Source: an uncultured Ruminococcus sp. (GTDB lineage: Bacteria; Bacillota; Clostridia; Lachnospirales; Lachnospiraceae). From it: DNA of 64,000 nucleotides. The stretch is taken from NCBI GenBank assembly GCA_900544395.1, contig UQVC01000007.1, positions 34,406 through 98,405 of the forward strand. Direction: 5' to 3'. Under the pieces are notes generated by a model. It had not been told where the DNA came from, ran no database searches, and worked only from the letters and a program-made list of their open reading frames with translations. Both the position numbers and the translations under genes were made by a program. This document shows, one piece after another, positions 1 through 8,849 of this stretch. Numbering within the stretch: position 1 is the first letter of the stretch; every line of letters starts with the position of its first letter.

Positions 1-1
1 T

Positions 2-577
2 ATCGTCAATGCACTTCGTTCCCACGATGTGGAAAACGCATGGTTTGATGCAAACGGAGTCGCCGGACTGGTATTCTACGCATCCGCAGTCACTACGATC
101 GTACTCTTTATGACAGGACATAAGACTCCGGCAGGAATCGTCCTGGCAGTGATGTTCGGCATTCCGCTGCTGCTCATCCTGTTCAAAGAGCCTTTGACGC
201 GAAAGATTGAAAAACGGGCAGACAAAATGGAAGAAGGAAAAGCCATGTTCCTGGTTCAGGGATTTTTCGAGATCTTTGAAACCCTGCTGAGTTACTTTTC
301 CAACACTCTTTCCTTTGTCCGAATCGGCGCTTTCGCCGTCAGCCACGCTGCCATGATGGAAGTAGTGCTGATGCTTGCCGGAGCTGAATCCGGTTCCCCG
401 AACTGGATCATCGTTGTCCTTGGCAACCTGTTCGTATGCGGTATGGAAGGACTCATTGTCGGAATCCAGGTACTTCGTCTGGAATACTATGAAATGTTCA
501 GCCGTTTCTACAAAGGAAGCGGAAGGGCTTTTGACCCATATACCAAAACTCAAACTACAAAAAAGAAACGTTCTTAA
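2..577 (+). CDS. ntpI: V-type ATPase subunit I (a-subunit), 3' part only
   Basis: C-terminal part of the membrane stator/ion-channel subunit of the V/A-type ATPase; the 5' end lies outside the window and the frame is open from base 2, so the GTG at 29 is internal rather than a start. Visible hydrophobic segments surround the conserved sequence FVRIGAFAVSHAAM, which is typical of the channel-lining region of subunit I, followed by GMEGLIVGIQVLRLEYYEMFSRFYKGSG, the usual family C-terminus (quoted here as a landmark in two parts: GMEGLIVGIQ and LRLEYYEMFSRFY). It is the first visible gene of the operon, 15 bases ahead of subunit K. Subunit C and any peripheral-stalk partner are not in the window and probably lie upstream. 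Confidence 0.93.
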   Translation: MVNALRSHDVENAWFDANGVAGLVFYASAVTTIVLFMTGHKTPAGIVLAVMFGIPLLLILFKEPLTRKIEKRADKMEEGKAMFLVQGFFEIFETLLSYFSNTLSFVRIGAFAVSHAAMMEVVLMLAGAESGSPNWIIVVLGNLFVCGMEGLIVGIQVLRLEYYEMFSRFYKGSGRAFDPYTKTQTTKKKRS

Positions 578-592
578 AGGAGGATTTCAATT

Positions 593-1027
593 ATGACACT
601 TACAACAAAACTGATTTTTATCGCAGCACTGATCTTAAGCATTATCATTCCGTTCGGATATTATCTGATCGGCGAAAAGAACCGCAAAAAATACAAACGT
701 GCCATCGGAACCAATGTCTTTTTCTTCTTCGGCGCATTTGTGATCGCTTCGATCATGATGTTTGCCGGACCGGAAGCACAGGCTGCTGACCCGGCTGCCG
801 CTTCTTCTGCTTTGTCCACCGGACTTGGCTATCTGGCTGCCGCTTTAGTTACCGGACTTTCCTGTATCGGCGGCGGTATTGCCGTTGCAAGCGCAGCCTC
901 CGCTGCTTTAGGCGCAATCAGCGAAGACTCCAGCGTACTCGGTAAATCTCTGATTTTCGTAGGTCTTGCGGAAGGTGTGTGTCTGTACGGACTGATCATC
1001 TCCTTCATGATCCTTGGTAAACTTTAA
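593..1027 (+). CDS. ntpK: V-type ATPase subunit K (c-ring proteolipid)
   Basis: Rotor proteolipid, 144 residues. The C-terminal half is a standard c-subunit hairpin: a glycine/alanine-rich helix (about residues 76-108), a polar loop with EDSS, and a second helix carrying the ion-binding Glu127 in GLAEGVCLYG. The N-terminal half does not look like a second c hairpin: it has a hydrophobic helix (7-25), a basic loop GEKNRKKYKR, another helix (42-59) and then EAQA-ADPAAA. That junction resembles a signal-peptidase site, so the mature ring subunit might be a single hairpin. The two glutamines that help bind sodium in the E. hirae protein are not evident, so the coupling ion is not settled. RBS AAAGGAGG sits just before the ATG. 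Confidence 0.9.
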   Translation: MTLTTKLIFIAALILSIIIPFGYYLIGEKNRKKYKRAIGTNVFFFFGAFVIASIMMFAGPEAQAADPAAASSALSTGLGYLAAALVTGLSCIGGGIAVASAASAALGAISEDSSVLGKSLIFVGLAEGVCLYGLIISFMILGKL

Positions 1028-1028
1028 G

Positions 1029-1337
1029 ATGAAAATGTTTCTCATCAGTGATAATGTCGATACTTATACAGGAATGCGCCTTGCAGGGGTAGACGGAGTG
1101 GTCGTGCATGAACGAAAGGAACTGCGGGAACAACTGGAGAGAGTTCTCCAGGATAAAACCATCGGGATTGTACTTCTGACAGAAAAATTCGGCCAGGAAT
1201 TTCCAGATATCCTGGATGAATTCCGTCTGGAGCGGAAACTTCCCCTGCTCATTGAAATCCCGGACCGCCACGGAACGGGACGAAAAAAGGACTTTATCAC
1301 ATCCTATATTACCGAAGCCATCGGACTGAAATTATAA
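1029..1337 (+). CDS. V-type ATPase subunit F
   Basis: Small central-stalk subunit, 102 residues from the ATG at 1029, the usual length for the family. The fold signature is visible: a start MKMFLISDN, a GMRLAGVDG turn after the first helix, and GIVLLTEKFG before the second half. I chose 1029 rather than the in-frame TTG at 1014 because the ATG comes one base after the subunit K stop and gives the family-like N-terminus; the lack of a good ribosome site suggests translational coupling to subunit K. The position between K and E differs from the E. hirae order but the set of neighbours leaves little doubt. Confidence 0.88.
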   Translation: MKMFLISDNVDTYTGMRLAGVDGVVVHERKELREQLERVLQDKTIGIVLLTEKFGQEFPDILDEFRLERKLPLLIEIPDRHGTGRKKDFITSYITEAIGLKL

Positions 1338-1366
1338 GGCAAAAATTTTCAAAGGAGGAGATCCTT

Positions 1367-1954
1367 TTGACTTTAGAAGAAAAAATCACCCATCTGCGCA
1401 CCACTTCCATGGAGGAAGCAAGAGCCGAGAGTAATGCCATCATCGACTCCTATCGTGACGCACTGGAAAAAGTGTTTGAAGACCATAAAATAGAAGCAAA
1501 ACGACAGATGCAGACCCGCATCAAAGCGGAAACGGTCAATGCCAGACAGCAGAAAAACCAGGCAATGGCACGTGCCCAGCTGGATTTAAAACGCCGGCAG
1601 GGACGGATCCAGCAGGAATTAAAAGACAAGATTTTTGAAGAGGCCTGCACACTGGTCCAGGATTATATGAAGACAGAAGCGTATGATGATTTTCTGCTTC
1701 GCTGTATCCATAATGCCATCACATTTGCAAACGGTGAAGAGATGACCATTTATCTGAATCCATCGGATGAGGAAAAGCGTTCTTCCCTGGAAGATGCCAG
1801 CGGCATCCATCTGACCATCAGCGCAGAAGATTTCATCGGCGGCATCCGGGCAGTCATCCGCAGCCGCAATATTCTGATCGATCATTCTTTTAAGACCGCA
1901 CTGCGCAACGAATACGACAAATTCTTATTCTCAGGAGGTGACAGCATTGTTTAA
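1367..1954 (+). CDS. ntpE: V-type ATPase subunit E
   Basis: Peripheral-stalk subunit, 195 residues. The N-terminal half is a long charged coiled coil (about residues 1-95, rich in Glu, Gln, Arg and Lys), followed by a smaller alpha/beta domain, as expected for subunit E. The start is TTG at 1367, seven bases after a strong AAAGGAGGAG site; no ATG is better placed. The gene ends inside the start region of subunit A (8-base overlap), which points to coupled translation. Its usual partner in the stalk (subunit G/H) is not visible here. Confidence 0.88.
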   Translation: MTLEEKITHLRTTSMEEARAESNAIIDSYRDALEKVFEDHKIEAKRQMQTRIKAETVNARQQKNQAMARAQLDLKRRQGRIQQELKDKIFEEACTLVQDYMKTEAYDDFLLRCIHNAITFANGEEMTIYLNPSDEEKRSSLEDASGIHLTISAEDFIGGIRAVIRSRNILIDHSFKTALRNEYDKFLFSGGDSIV

Positions 1955-3713
1955 GACTGGAAGAATTTATGGGATCAACGGGCCTGTCATCTATTTGAAA
2001 GGCAATACCGGATTCAGTATGTCTGAAATGGTATATGTTGGCCGGGAAAAACTGGTGGGCGAAGTCATTGCACTGGACAAAGACATGACGACCATTCAGG
2101 TATACGAAGAAACCACAGGACTTCGTCCGGGGGAGGAAGTCATTGCCACCGGAAGTCCGGTATCGGTGACTCTGGCTCCGGGAATTTTAAATAATATCTT
2201 TGACGGAATTGAACGGCCGCTGGAGCGGATCGCAGAATCCGGCGGCGCCTTTATCACCCGCGGTGTTTCCGTGGACTCTCTGGACAGAGAGAAAAAATGG
2301 AAGACTCACATGACCGTGTCTGCAGGAGACTATCTCCACGGCGGAGATATTTTCGCGGAAGTCCCGGAAACCCATGCGATCACACACAAATGTATGGTTC
2401 CTCCCGATCTGGAAGGAACCGTTGTCCAGATCGTACCGGATGGTGACTATACCATCGAAGAGCCACTGATCACACTGGAACTTTCCAGCGGGGAGCAAAA
2501 AGCCCTGCCTATGGCACAGCGCTGGCCCATCCGGACTGCACGTCCGACCAGCCATCGTTTTCCGGCTTCCATTCCGCTTGTCACCGGACAGAGGATCATC
2601 GACACCATGTTCCCGATTGCAAAAGGCGGAACTGCGGCGATCCCGGGCGGATTTGGAACCGGAAAGACCATGACCCAGCATCAGATCGCCAAATGGTCCG
2701 ATGCCGATATCATCATTTACATCGGCTGCGGCGAACGTGGAAATGAAATGACACAGGTTCTGGAAGAGTTCAGCGAACTGATCGATCCAAAAACCGGCAA
2801 CCCTCTGATGGACCGCACCACTTTGATCGCCAATACCTCCAACATGCCCGTTGCTGCCCGTGAAGCCAGCATTTACACCGGACTGACTCTGGCAGAATAC
2901 TATCGGGATATGGGATACGATGTTGCCATCATGGCAGACTCTACTTCCCGTTGGGCAGAAGCTCTGCGTGAGCTGTCCGGCCGTCTGGAGGAGATGCCCG
3001 CCGAAGAAGGATTCCCGGCATATCTGGCATCCCGCCTGTCCGGATTTTACGAGCGCGCCGGCATGATGCACAATTTAAACGGCACTGACGGTTCTGTCAC
3101 CATCATCGGAGCGGTGTCCCCTCAGGGCGGTGATTTCTCCGAGCCTGTCACACAGAACACCAAACGATTCGTGCGCTGCTTCTGGGGACTGGACAAAAGT
3201 CTCGCCTATGCAAGACACTTCCCTGCCATCCACTGGCTCACCAGCTACAGCGAATATTTGAACGACCTCTCGCCCTGGTATCAGGACAACGTGTCGCCGA
3301 AATTTGTAGACTACAGAAACCGCCTCATGGCGCTGCTGAATCAGGAGAGCAGCCTTCTGGAGATCGTCAAACTGATCGGAAGCGACGTGCTGCCGGATGA
3401 CCAGAAACTGATCCTGGAAATCGCCAGAGTCATCCGTCTGGGATTTTTGCAGCAAAATGCATTCCACAAGGACGATACCTGCGTATCCATGGAAAAGCAG
3501 TTTAAAATGATGGACACGATTTTGTATCTTTATAAACAGGCCCGTGCACTGGTCACCATGGGACACCCCATGTCGGTCCTCAAATCAGAAAACATCTTTG
3601 ACCGTGTCATCGCGATCAAATATGATGTGCCGAATGACCGTCTGGAGCTGTTTGCCCAGTATCACCGGGATATTGACGCATTTTACCAGCATGTACTGGA
3701 AAAGAACGCATAA
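1947..3713 (+). CDS. ntpA: V-type ATPase catalytic subunit A
   Basis: Catalytic nucleotide-binding subunit, 588 residues, close to the E. hirae NtpA length. The Walker A motif reads GGFGTGKT, and the A-type non-homologous insert follows the N-terminal barrel (region with HKCMVPPDLEG). The signature EASIYTGLTLAEYYRDMGY is split here as EASIYTGLTLAEYYRD and MGYDVAIMADSTSRWAEALRE, both typical of A subunits. I place the start at TTG 1947 because AGGAGG (1933-1938) is correctly spaced from it and the product then begins FKTGRIYGINGP, as in homologues; the upstream GTG at 1938 lies inside the ribosome site. Forms the A3B3 head with subunit B. Confidence 0.95.
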   Translation: MFKTGRIYGINGPVIYLKGNTGFSMSEMVYVGREKLVGEVIALDKDMTTIQVYEETTGLRPGEEVIATGSPVSVTLAPGILNNIFDGIERPLERIAESGGAFITRGVSVDSLDREKKWKTHMTVSAGDYLHGGDIFAEVPETHAITHKCMVPPDLEGTVVQIVPDGDYTIEEPLITLELSSGEQKALPMAQRWPIRTARPTSHRFPASIPLVTGQRIIDTMFPIAKGGTAAIPGGFGTGKTMTQHQIAKWSDADIIIYIGCGERGNEMTQVLEEFSELIDPKTGNPLMDRTTLIANTSNMPVAAREASIYTGLTLAEYYRDMGYDVAIMADSTSRWAEALRELSGRLEEMPAEEGFPAYLASRLSGFYERAGMMHNLNGTDGSVTIIGAVSPQGGDFSEPVTQNTKRFVRCFWGLDKSLAYARHFPAIHWLTSYSEYLNDLSPWYQDNVSPKFVDYRNRLMALLNQESSLLEIVKLIGSDVLPDDQKLILEIARVIRLGFLQQNAFHKDDTCVSMEKQFKMMDTILYLYKQARALVTMGHPMSVLKSENIFDRVIAIKYDVPNDRLELFAQYHRDIDAFYQHVLEKNA

Positions 3714-3728
3714 GGAGGGTATTTACTC

Positions 3729-5162
3729 ATGTCAATTGAATATTTAGGACTCAGCAGTATCAATGGCCCTCTGATCGCACTGGAGGGCGTACAGGGAGCT
3801 TTCTTTGACGAGATCGTAGAATTTGTCGTAAACGGCTCCGAACGCAAAATCGGACGCATTATCGAGTTATATGAAGACAAGGCAGTCATCCAGGTCTTTG
3901 AAGGCTCTGAAAGCATGTCTTTGAAAAATACACACACCAGACTGACCGGACATCCTATGGAAATCGCACTTTCCCCGGATATGCTGGGGCGTACCTTTAA
4001 CGGCATCGGGCAGCCCATCGATGATCTGGGCCCCCTCGTTTCCAAATTAAAGCGGGACGTCAACGGACTTCCCCTCAACCCGGTCATGCGGGAATATCCA
4101 CGAAATTATATCCGCACCGGGATTTCCGCCATCGACGGACTGACCACCTTGATCCGCGGACAGAAGCTTCCGATCTTTTCCGGAAACGGTCTGCCTCATG
4201 ACCAGCTGGCGGCACAGATTGTAAAGCAGGCTTCTCTTGGAGATGACTCAGACGAAGAATTTGCCATTGTATTTGCCGCCATGGGTGTCAAACACGACGT
4301 TGCCGACTTCTTCCGCAGAACATTCGAAGAAAGCGGCGTTGCCGACCATGTTGCCATGTTCTTAAACCTGGCAAATGATCCGGTGGTAGAACGTCTGATC
4401 ACGCCGAAAGTCGCGCTGACTGTGGCAGAATACCTGGCATTTGAGCAGAATATGCACATTCTGGTCATCCTGACCGATATGACGTCTTTTGCAGAAGCCA
4501 TGCGTGAGGTTTCCTCTTCCAAGGGTGAGATCCCAAGCCGAAAAGGATTCCCGGGATATCTGTACAGTGAATTGGCTGCCATCTATGAGAGAGCCGGCAT
4601 TGTACAGGGTGTCAACGGTTCCGTGACACAGCTTCCGATCCTGACCATGCCAAACGACGACATCACTCACCCGATCCCTGACCTGACCGGATATATCACT
4701 GAGGGACAGATCGTGCTGGACCGCACCTTAAACGGCCAGTCCATCTATCCGCCGATCAGCATCCTGCCGTCCCTTTCCCGTCTGATGAAAGACGGAATCG
4801 GAGCCGGATATACAAGAGAAGATCATCAGGATCTGGCGAACCAGCTGTTCTCCGCTTATGCCAAAGTAGGAGATGCAAGAAACCTGGCCTCTGTCATCGG
4901 AGAAGACGAACTCTCCCCGATCGACAAACAATATCTGGCATTTGGAAAAGAATTTGAAGAAAAATATATCGGACAGGGGCCGGAGGAAAACCGTACCATG
5001 GAAGAAACTTTAAACCTCGGCTGGGAGCTTCTGGGACGTCTGCCGAAAGAAGAACTGGATCGTGTAGATACCAAGATTCTGGACAAATATTATCATCCAA
5101 CGGTTTACGATGACAGCACGACTGCCACATCCAGCCCCGGCTCCATCGCAAATCAGAACTAA
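3729..5162 (+). CDS. ntpB: V-type ATPase subunit B
   Basis: Regulatory, non-catalytic nucleotide-binding subunit of the A3B3 head, 477 residues. Family landmarks are GLTTLIRGQKLPIFSG at the degenerate P-loop position, GFPGYLYSELAAIYERAG, and ITHPIPDLTGYITEGQI. The tail after residue 455 (serine/threonine-rich, TTATSSPGS) is poorly conserved in the family. RBS AAGGAGGG precedes the ATG, 15 bases after the subunit A stop, so the two head subunits are made from adjacent cistrons. Confidence 0.95.
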   Translation: MSIEYLGLSSINGPLIALEGVQGAFFDEIVEFVVNGSERKIGRIIELYEDKAVIQVFEGSESMSLKNTHTRLTGHPMEIALSPDMLGRTFNGIGQPIDDLGPLVSKLKRDVNGLPLNPVMREYPRNYIRTGISAIDGLTTLIRGQKLPIFSGNGLPHDQLAAQIVKQASLGDDSDEEFAIVFAAMGVKHDVADFFRRTFEESGVADHVAMFLNLANDPVVERLITPKVALTVAEYLAFEQNMHILVILTDMTSFAEAMREVSSSKGEIPSRKGFPGYLYSELAAIYERAGIVQGVNGSVTQLPILTMPNDDITHPIPDLTGYITEGQIVLDRTLNGQSIYPPISILPSLSRLMKDGIGAGYTREDHQDLANQLFSAYAKVGDARNLASVIGEDELSPIDKQYLAFGKEFEEKYIGQGPEENRTMEETLNLGWELLGRLPKEELDRVDTKILDKYYHPTVYDDSTTATSSPGSIANQN

Positions 5163-5174
5163 AGGAGGGATTTT

Positions 5175-5804
5175 ATGGATCCGCGTACGTTTCCTACCAA
5201 AGGGAATCTCATGCTTGCCAAAAATTCCCTCACCCTTGCAAAACAGGGCTATGAACTGATGGATAAAAAACGGAACATCCTGATCCGGGAGCTGATGGAT
5301 CTGATCGATGAAGCACGGGATATCCAGGACGAGATCGACAGCACCTTTACCTATGCGTACCAGTGCCTGCAGCGTGCCAATATCGAACACGGGATCAATA
5401 TGGTATCTCAGATTGCCTATACGGTTCCGATTGAAAATTCCATCACCATCCAGACCAGAAGCATCATGGGAACCGAGATTCCCCATGTAAAATACACACC
5501 CACTGTACCTGCTCCGACCTATGCATTCAGCACCACCAGAGAAAGCGTAGATCTGGCTGCAGATGCCTTCCGAAAAGTGAAAGATCTGACCGTAAAGCTT
5601 TCCATGGTGGAAAATGCAGCGTATCGCCTGGCTACGAATATCAAAAAGACGCAGAAACGGGCCAATGCACTGCAGAATATCACCATTCCGATGTATACGG
5701 AACTGGTCTACAATATCACCAACGCGCTGGAAGAAAAGGAGCGGGAAGAATTTACGCGCCTGAAAGTCATCAAGAGGATGAAGCAGAAAAAATCAGGCGG
5801 ATGA
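5175..5804 (+). CDS. ntpD: V-type ATPase subunit D
   Basis: Central rotor shaft subunit, 209 residues. It shows the expected FPTKGNLMLAKNSLTLAKQGY N-terminus (FPTKGNLMLAK) and two long helices that would form the antiparallel coiled coil inside the A3B3 head, ending in the basic LKVIKRMKQKKSGG tail. RBS AAAGGAGGG lies just before the ATG, 12 bases after subunit B. It is the last gene of the operon and is followed by a strong terminator hairpin. Confidence 0.93.
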   Translation: MDPRTFPTKGNLMLAKNSLTLAKQGYELMDKKRNILIRELMDLIDEARDIQDEIDSTFTYAYQCLQRANIEHGINMVSQIAYTVPIENSITIQTRSIMGTEIPHVKYTPTVPAPTYAFSTTRESVDLAADAFRKVKDLTVKLSMVENAAYRLATNIKKTQKRANALQNITIPMYTELVYNITNALEEKEREEFTRLKVIKRMKQKKSGG

Positions 5805-5815
5805 TATGGACAGTA

Positions 5816-5870
5816 AAAAGAACCAGAACAACCCATATAACAAGACGAGTTGTTCTGGTTCTTTTATTGC
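5816..5870 (+). terminator. Rho-independent terminator of the V-ATPase operon
   Basis: A 17-base perfect inverted repeat (5816-5832 with 5849-5865, outer part AAAAGAACCAGAACAAC) around a 16-base loop. The right arm ends in TTTT and is followed by ATTGC. The A-rich left flank makes it usable from both strands, and the next gene to the right converges on it. Confidence 0.9.
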
Positions 5871-5941
5871 TTTAGTAGCTTTACTGTGGCATACTCCCTG
5901 ATATTTTACAAGATATATTAAGTTTTCTAACAATACTTCCC

Positions 5942-7330
5942 TTAAATATCTTCTTCATAAATCTTCAGTCCCAAATAGTTTGCTACTTCTTTGAATTCTT
6001 CACGATAATCTCCATATACTGTTACTCTATGCCAACTAAATAATTCATTATGCCAATTTTGCATAATTCGTTTACTATCCTTCACTTTACAAACTAATTT
6101 TGTCCGACAACCACATTCATGGTCAACGTTTCCAGCACTGATTCCTGAATGTATACTCATTGCTCTTCCCGATGCACTTACTTTGATTGTTGTAAGAGGA
6201 TAACCTACTGGCAAAATCACCTGAACTGCTGCACTTTCATGGTCTTCTCCATGTGTACGAATTCGATACGGGCTCCTACTTGTTTCTGCTCCAAACGGTT
6301 TACACGATGCAACACAATGCGCATATACAATTTGGTTACTTTCTGTATCCACAAATGGATCTGATACAAATCCTGGACGTCCCGAAACGTGATGAATAAT
6401 CAAGCTTGTGATACAAGAATCCAAGTCTGATTCACACACTCCAATTTGACCATTATTGTTCATTTCAAACCAACTCATGCATGGATAAACCCCCATATCA
6501 TACGCAAAGAACAAAAGAATACAATCTATGCTGACTACATCTGCCCCAGTTTCTTCTTTTGCCTTGCAAAGTCCTAGATGCATTCTTGCACTTGCCAGTA
6601 AATCTTCATAAGTAGGCTCCACTACTGTTTCAGCTTCCCTTTTCCATTTCTCCGCAAAAGCCTTTACTTCATCCTCATCGACATTTTTCTGATATTCTTC
6701 AAGATCACTCAATGTTTTGGTAATAACTTCTATTCCAAATACTTTCTGCACTTGCTCTACAACATGATCAAACCCTTTTCTACCTGCTTTATAACGTTTC
6801 ATAGTGCTTCCTGTTCCTATAGAACGTATCAATTCTTTTTCTTTTTCTGAAGACATTTTATCAAAATTTTTAAACACAAGAATTTTACTGTTTTTTACTT
6901 TTGGCACTGCTAAATAAGTGCTTATCCTATGCAATAATGCTCTTGTATCCTGAGTTCCCACTACTTCTAAAGGATAATGATTTTCTTGAATTAAATTTGC
7001 AACACGGATTGCATCCCCAGATCCGCCATATGGATCATCAATAATTAATCCATGTTTTAACATACTTGCCATGCGTTGTGCAAGAGCTGTTCCATGTGCC
7101 AATAATACCATTATAAATCCATCATACTCAGTTAATTCTTTTAATTCTTCGTCTGTTGATAACGCATTTCTTTCTACGAAACAAAATTCAAATTCTTCTC
7201 CATAGTTCTTTAAAAATAACTCTGAATAGTACCGTTTACGTTCTTCATAATCTTGTCCAATGCCTGGCCAACTCAATCCTGTAGCTTCTTTTTCCGCAAA
7301 ACAACAACAAATTTTCATTTTTCTTTTCAT
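5942..7330 (-). CDS. FucI/AraA-superfamily sugar isomerase
   Basis: Predicted cytosolic aldose-ketose isomerase, 462 residues. The C-terminal half carries the superfamily layout: GVCESDLDSCITSLIIHHV (acidic metal ligand in CESDLD), SGRPGFVSDPFVD with the second acidic ligand, AHCVASCKPFG, and near the end SWHRVTVYGD, the position of the family's late histidine. The N-terminal half (DGFIMVLLAHGTALAQRMA) matches the substrate-domain Rossmann-like region only loosely. It is the last gene of an Rbs-type import/kinase operon, 27 bases after the ATPase. L-fucose, L-arabinose or D-arabinose type substrates are all possible; with a PfkB kinase next door I favour an aldopentose such as D-arabinose going to D-ribulose 5-phosphate, but this is inference. 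Start chosen from AGGAGTGA upstream. Confidence 0.75.
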   Translation of the reverse strand: MKRKMKICCCFAEKEATGLSWPGIGQDYEERKRYYSELFLKNYGEEFEFCFVERNALSTDEELKELTEYDGFIMVLLAHGTALAQRMASMLKHGLIIDDPYGGSGDAIRVANLIQENHYPLEVVGTQDTRALLHRISTYLAVPKVKNSKILVFKNFDKMSSEKEKELIRSIGTGSTMKRYKAGRKGFDHVVEQVQKVFGIEVITKTLSDLEEYQKNVDEDEVKAFAEKWKREAETVVEPTYEDLLASARMHLGLCKAKEETGADVVSIDCILLFFAYDMGVYPCMSWFEMNNNGQIGVCESDLDSCITSLIIHHVSGRPGFVSDPFVDTESNQIVYAHCVASCKPFGAETSRSPYRIRTHGEDHESAAVQVILPVGYPLTTIKVSASGRAMSIHSGISAGNVDHECGCRTKLVCKVKDSKRIMQNWHNELFSWHRVTVYGDYREEFKEVANYLGLKIYEEDI

Positions 7331-7357
7331 ACTGATGTCACTCCTATTCTATATTTT

Positions 7358-8845
7358 TTATACTGCTGCCGCATATTTCATAATCAGTTCTTCCGTACAT
7401 TCCTCTTTTGCCAACTCTCCAGTCATTCTTCCCTCATGCATTACTAAAATGCGATCACATAATGCAAGGAGTTCTGGCAATTCTGATGATACCATCACAA
7501 TACCAATACCTTTAGACGCAATATCTTTCAATAAATTATAAATATCAGCCTTTGCTCCCACATCAATTCCTCTGGTTGGCTCATCACACAAAAGAATCTC
7601 CGGATTATTCCCTATCCATTTTGCAATTACAGCCTTTTGTTGATTTCCACCACTTAGAGTCAATATCGTATCATCTGGCTTTCCAATTTTAATGGAATAC
7701 TCTTGAATCATATGTTCCATCAACTTGTCTGATTTTTTCTTACTCAAAAATCCTTTTACAGATATTTTATCCAACAATGTCAGTTGCGCATTTTCTTTAA
7801 TAGACATTGTCGTAACCAACCCATCATCTCGCCTATTTTCTGGTATCATACTGATATGATAACTTATAGCTTCTTGTGGATTTCGGATTTTAACTTTCTT
7901 TCCCTTTATATAAATCTCACCTTTGTCCAGCTTTTCTGCTCCAAAAATAGAAGATAATACTTCTGTTCTCCCGGCTCCTACAAATCCTGCCAATCCCAAA
8001 ATTTCACCTTTTTTCAAATCAAAGCTGATATTCTGAAACTTCTTTCCACTTGAAAGATTCTTCACAGACATTAATATCTCATTTTGTACAGAACTACTCT
8101 TCCAGGCAGACTTATCTATTTTTCTTCCAACCATCATAGAAATAATCTGATCGACTGTAACATCTTTCACATTTTTTGTAGCTACAAATTTTCCATCTTT
8201 AAACACTGTTAATCGATCACCTAGTTCCATCACTTCTTCTAATCTATGACTAACATATAAAACTGTAGTTTGTTTTTCCTGAATCAAATTTCGTATTACT
8301 TCAAACATAACAGCTCTTTGATTATTTGTCAGCGCAGCTGTAGGCTCATCTAAAATTAATATTTGTGGCTCTGCATATAAGGCTTTTGCAATTTGTACCA
8401 TGGATTGTTCTGCAATACTCAAATTACCCAAAATATCTGTAGGCTTCGCTTTTAATTGAAATTTTTTTAACAATTCTTTTGCTTTCTCATTCATATATTG
8501 TTCATTCAAAAAAATCCCTTTGTTAGCTTCTGGCGAGCCCAAAAAAATATTATGTGCGATACTCATATTTAGACAAAGAGGCACTTCTTGATGTACAATT
8601 GCAATTCCCAATTTTTCTGATTTATTTACACTGTTAATTTTTTCTTCTTTACCATTAATCAAAATAGTTCCTTCCGTCGGCTCAAAAATACCTCCACATA
8701 AATTAATCAGTGTACTCTTCCCTGCTCCATTTTCTCCACAAAGACAATGCACTTCACCCTTATTTACCTGAAATGAAACCTTATTCAGTGCAATAGTTCC
8801 GCCAAATTGTTTGGTAATATTTCTGAATTCTATGATTGGTACCAT
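7358..8845 (-). CDS. Ribose-type ABC importer, double ATPase (RbsA-like)
   Basis: Energy-coupling protein of a carbohydrate-uptake (CUT2) ABC importer, 495 residues with two fused ATPase domains. The first has Walker A GENGAGKST, the signature LSIAEQSMVQIAKAL and Walker B ILILDEPTAALT. The second has the degenerate GFVGAGRTE in place of Walker A, which is usual for the RbsA/XylG/MglA family, and the signature LSGGNQQKAVIAKW. It lies 4 bases downstream of the permease gene. With the RbsC- and RbsB-like proteins it should form one importer for the sugar handled by the isomerase. The closing residues overlap the spacer to the isomerase without a terminator, supporting one transcript. Confidence 0.93.
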   Translation of the reverse strand: MVPIIEFRNITKQFGGTIALNKVSFQVNKGEVHCLCGENGAGKSTLINLCGGIFEPTEGTILINGKEEKINSVNKSEKLGIAIVHQEVPLCLNMSIAHNIFLGSPEANKGIFLNEQYMNEKAKELLKKFQLKAKPTDILGNLSIAEQSMVQIAKALYAEPQILILDEPTAALTNNQRAVMFEVIRNLIQEKQTTVLYVSHRLEEVMELGDRLTVFKDGKFVATKNVKDVTVDQIISMMVGRKIDKSAWKSSSVQNEILMSVKNLSSGKKFQNISFDLKKGEILGLAGFVGAGRTEVLSSIFGAEKLDKGEIYIKGKKVKIRNPQEAISYHISMIPENRRDDGLVTTMSIKENAQLTLLDKISVKGFLSKKKSDKLMEHMIQEYSIKIGKPDDTILTLSGGNQQKAVIAKWIGNNPEILLCDEPTRGIDVGAKADIYNLLKDIASKGIGIVMVSSELPELLALCDRILVMHEGRMTGELAKEECTEELIMKYAAAV

Positions 8846-8849
8846 GTAA

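Noticed and set aside
2187..3071. Long open frame on the minus strand inside subunit A
   Set aside because: Shadow of the conserved ATPase gene; no ribosome site and histidine/cysteine-rich composition typical of antisense frames.
5870..5940. Copy of the tRNA-Asn 3' end as the far attachment site of an island
   Set aside because: I compared by eye and found no run longer than a few bases in common.
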